Source: Selenomonadales bacterium UBA7018 (GTDB lineage: Bacteria; Bacillota; Negativicutes; Selenomonadales; Selenomonadaceae). Taken from it: DNA of 6,036 nt. Location of the stretch: positions 1 to 6,036 of the forward strand of contig DJWY01000001.1 of assembly GCA_002448305.1 (NCBI GenBank), written 5' to 3'. Below are positions 6,032 to 6,036 of this stretch, in pieces. Every line of letters starts with the position of its first letter. Position 1 is the stretch's first letter. Position numbers and translations under genes: made by a program. The notes beneath the pieces were generated by a model, which saw only the letters and a program-made list of their open reading frames with translations, made no database searches and had not been told where the DNA came from.

Positions 6032-6036
6032 AGGAA

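Overview
The window holds one strand-coherent cluster on the + strand that looks like a dedicated Hsp70-type chaperone module. At the left edge is the 3' part of a gene for a coiled-coil protein with a GrpE-like C-terminus (3-605, truncated by the window). Two tandem paralogous units follow. Each has a roughly 300-residue N-terminal region followed by an Hsp70-type nucleotide-binding domain. Unit A spans 610-3528 and unit B spans 3565-5738. Spacing is tight (4 nt between the GrpE-like gene and unit A, 36 nt between A and B), which suggests one transcript. No promoter is visible; it would lie to the left of the window.

The striking feature is that both units are interrupted between or within the N-terminal region and the Hsp70 domain, by different lesions. 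Unit A carries an in-frame TGA at 1417-1419 with homologous coding sequence on both sides. Unit B needs a -1 shift near a run of seven A at 4050-4056. Unit B is also cut short: it ends just after the segment following the LGGE motif and lacks the adenosine motif and C-terminal part present in unit A. Either both units are decaying pseudogenes, or the breaks are base-call errors, or one or both are read through by recoding or slippage. The sequence alone does not decide.

The right end (5739-6036) has no recognisable gene. It holds a pair of imperfect terminal inverted repeats of IS256-like appearance (5837-5860 and 6003-6026) enclosing about 200 bp, probably a miniature or internally deleted insertion element, close to where unit B loses its homology.

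The organism is uncertain. Moderate G+C, many A/T homopolymers beside GCG-rich codons, and Shine-Dalgarno-like sites fit a bacterium, perhaps a Negativicutes-type Firmicute, but that is an impression from sequence style. The proposed logic is that the GrpE-like protein acts as nucleotide exchange factor for the Hsp70-like ATPases, whose N-terminal regions would choose the client or location. This is inference from gene order and motifs.
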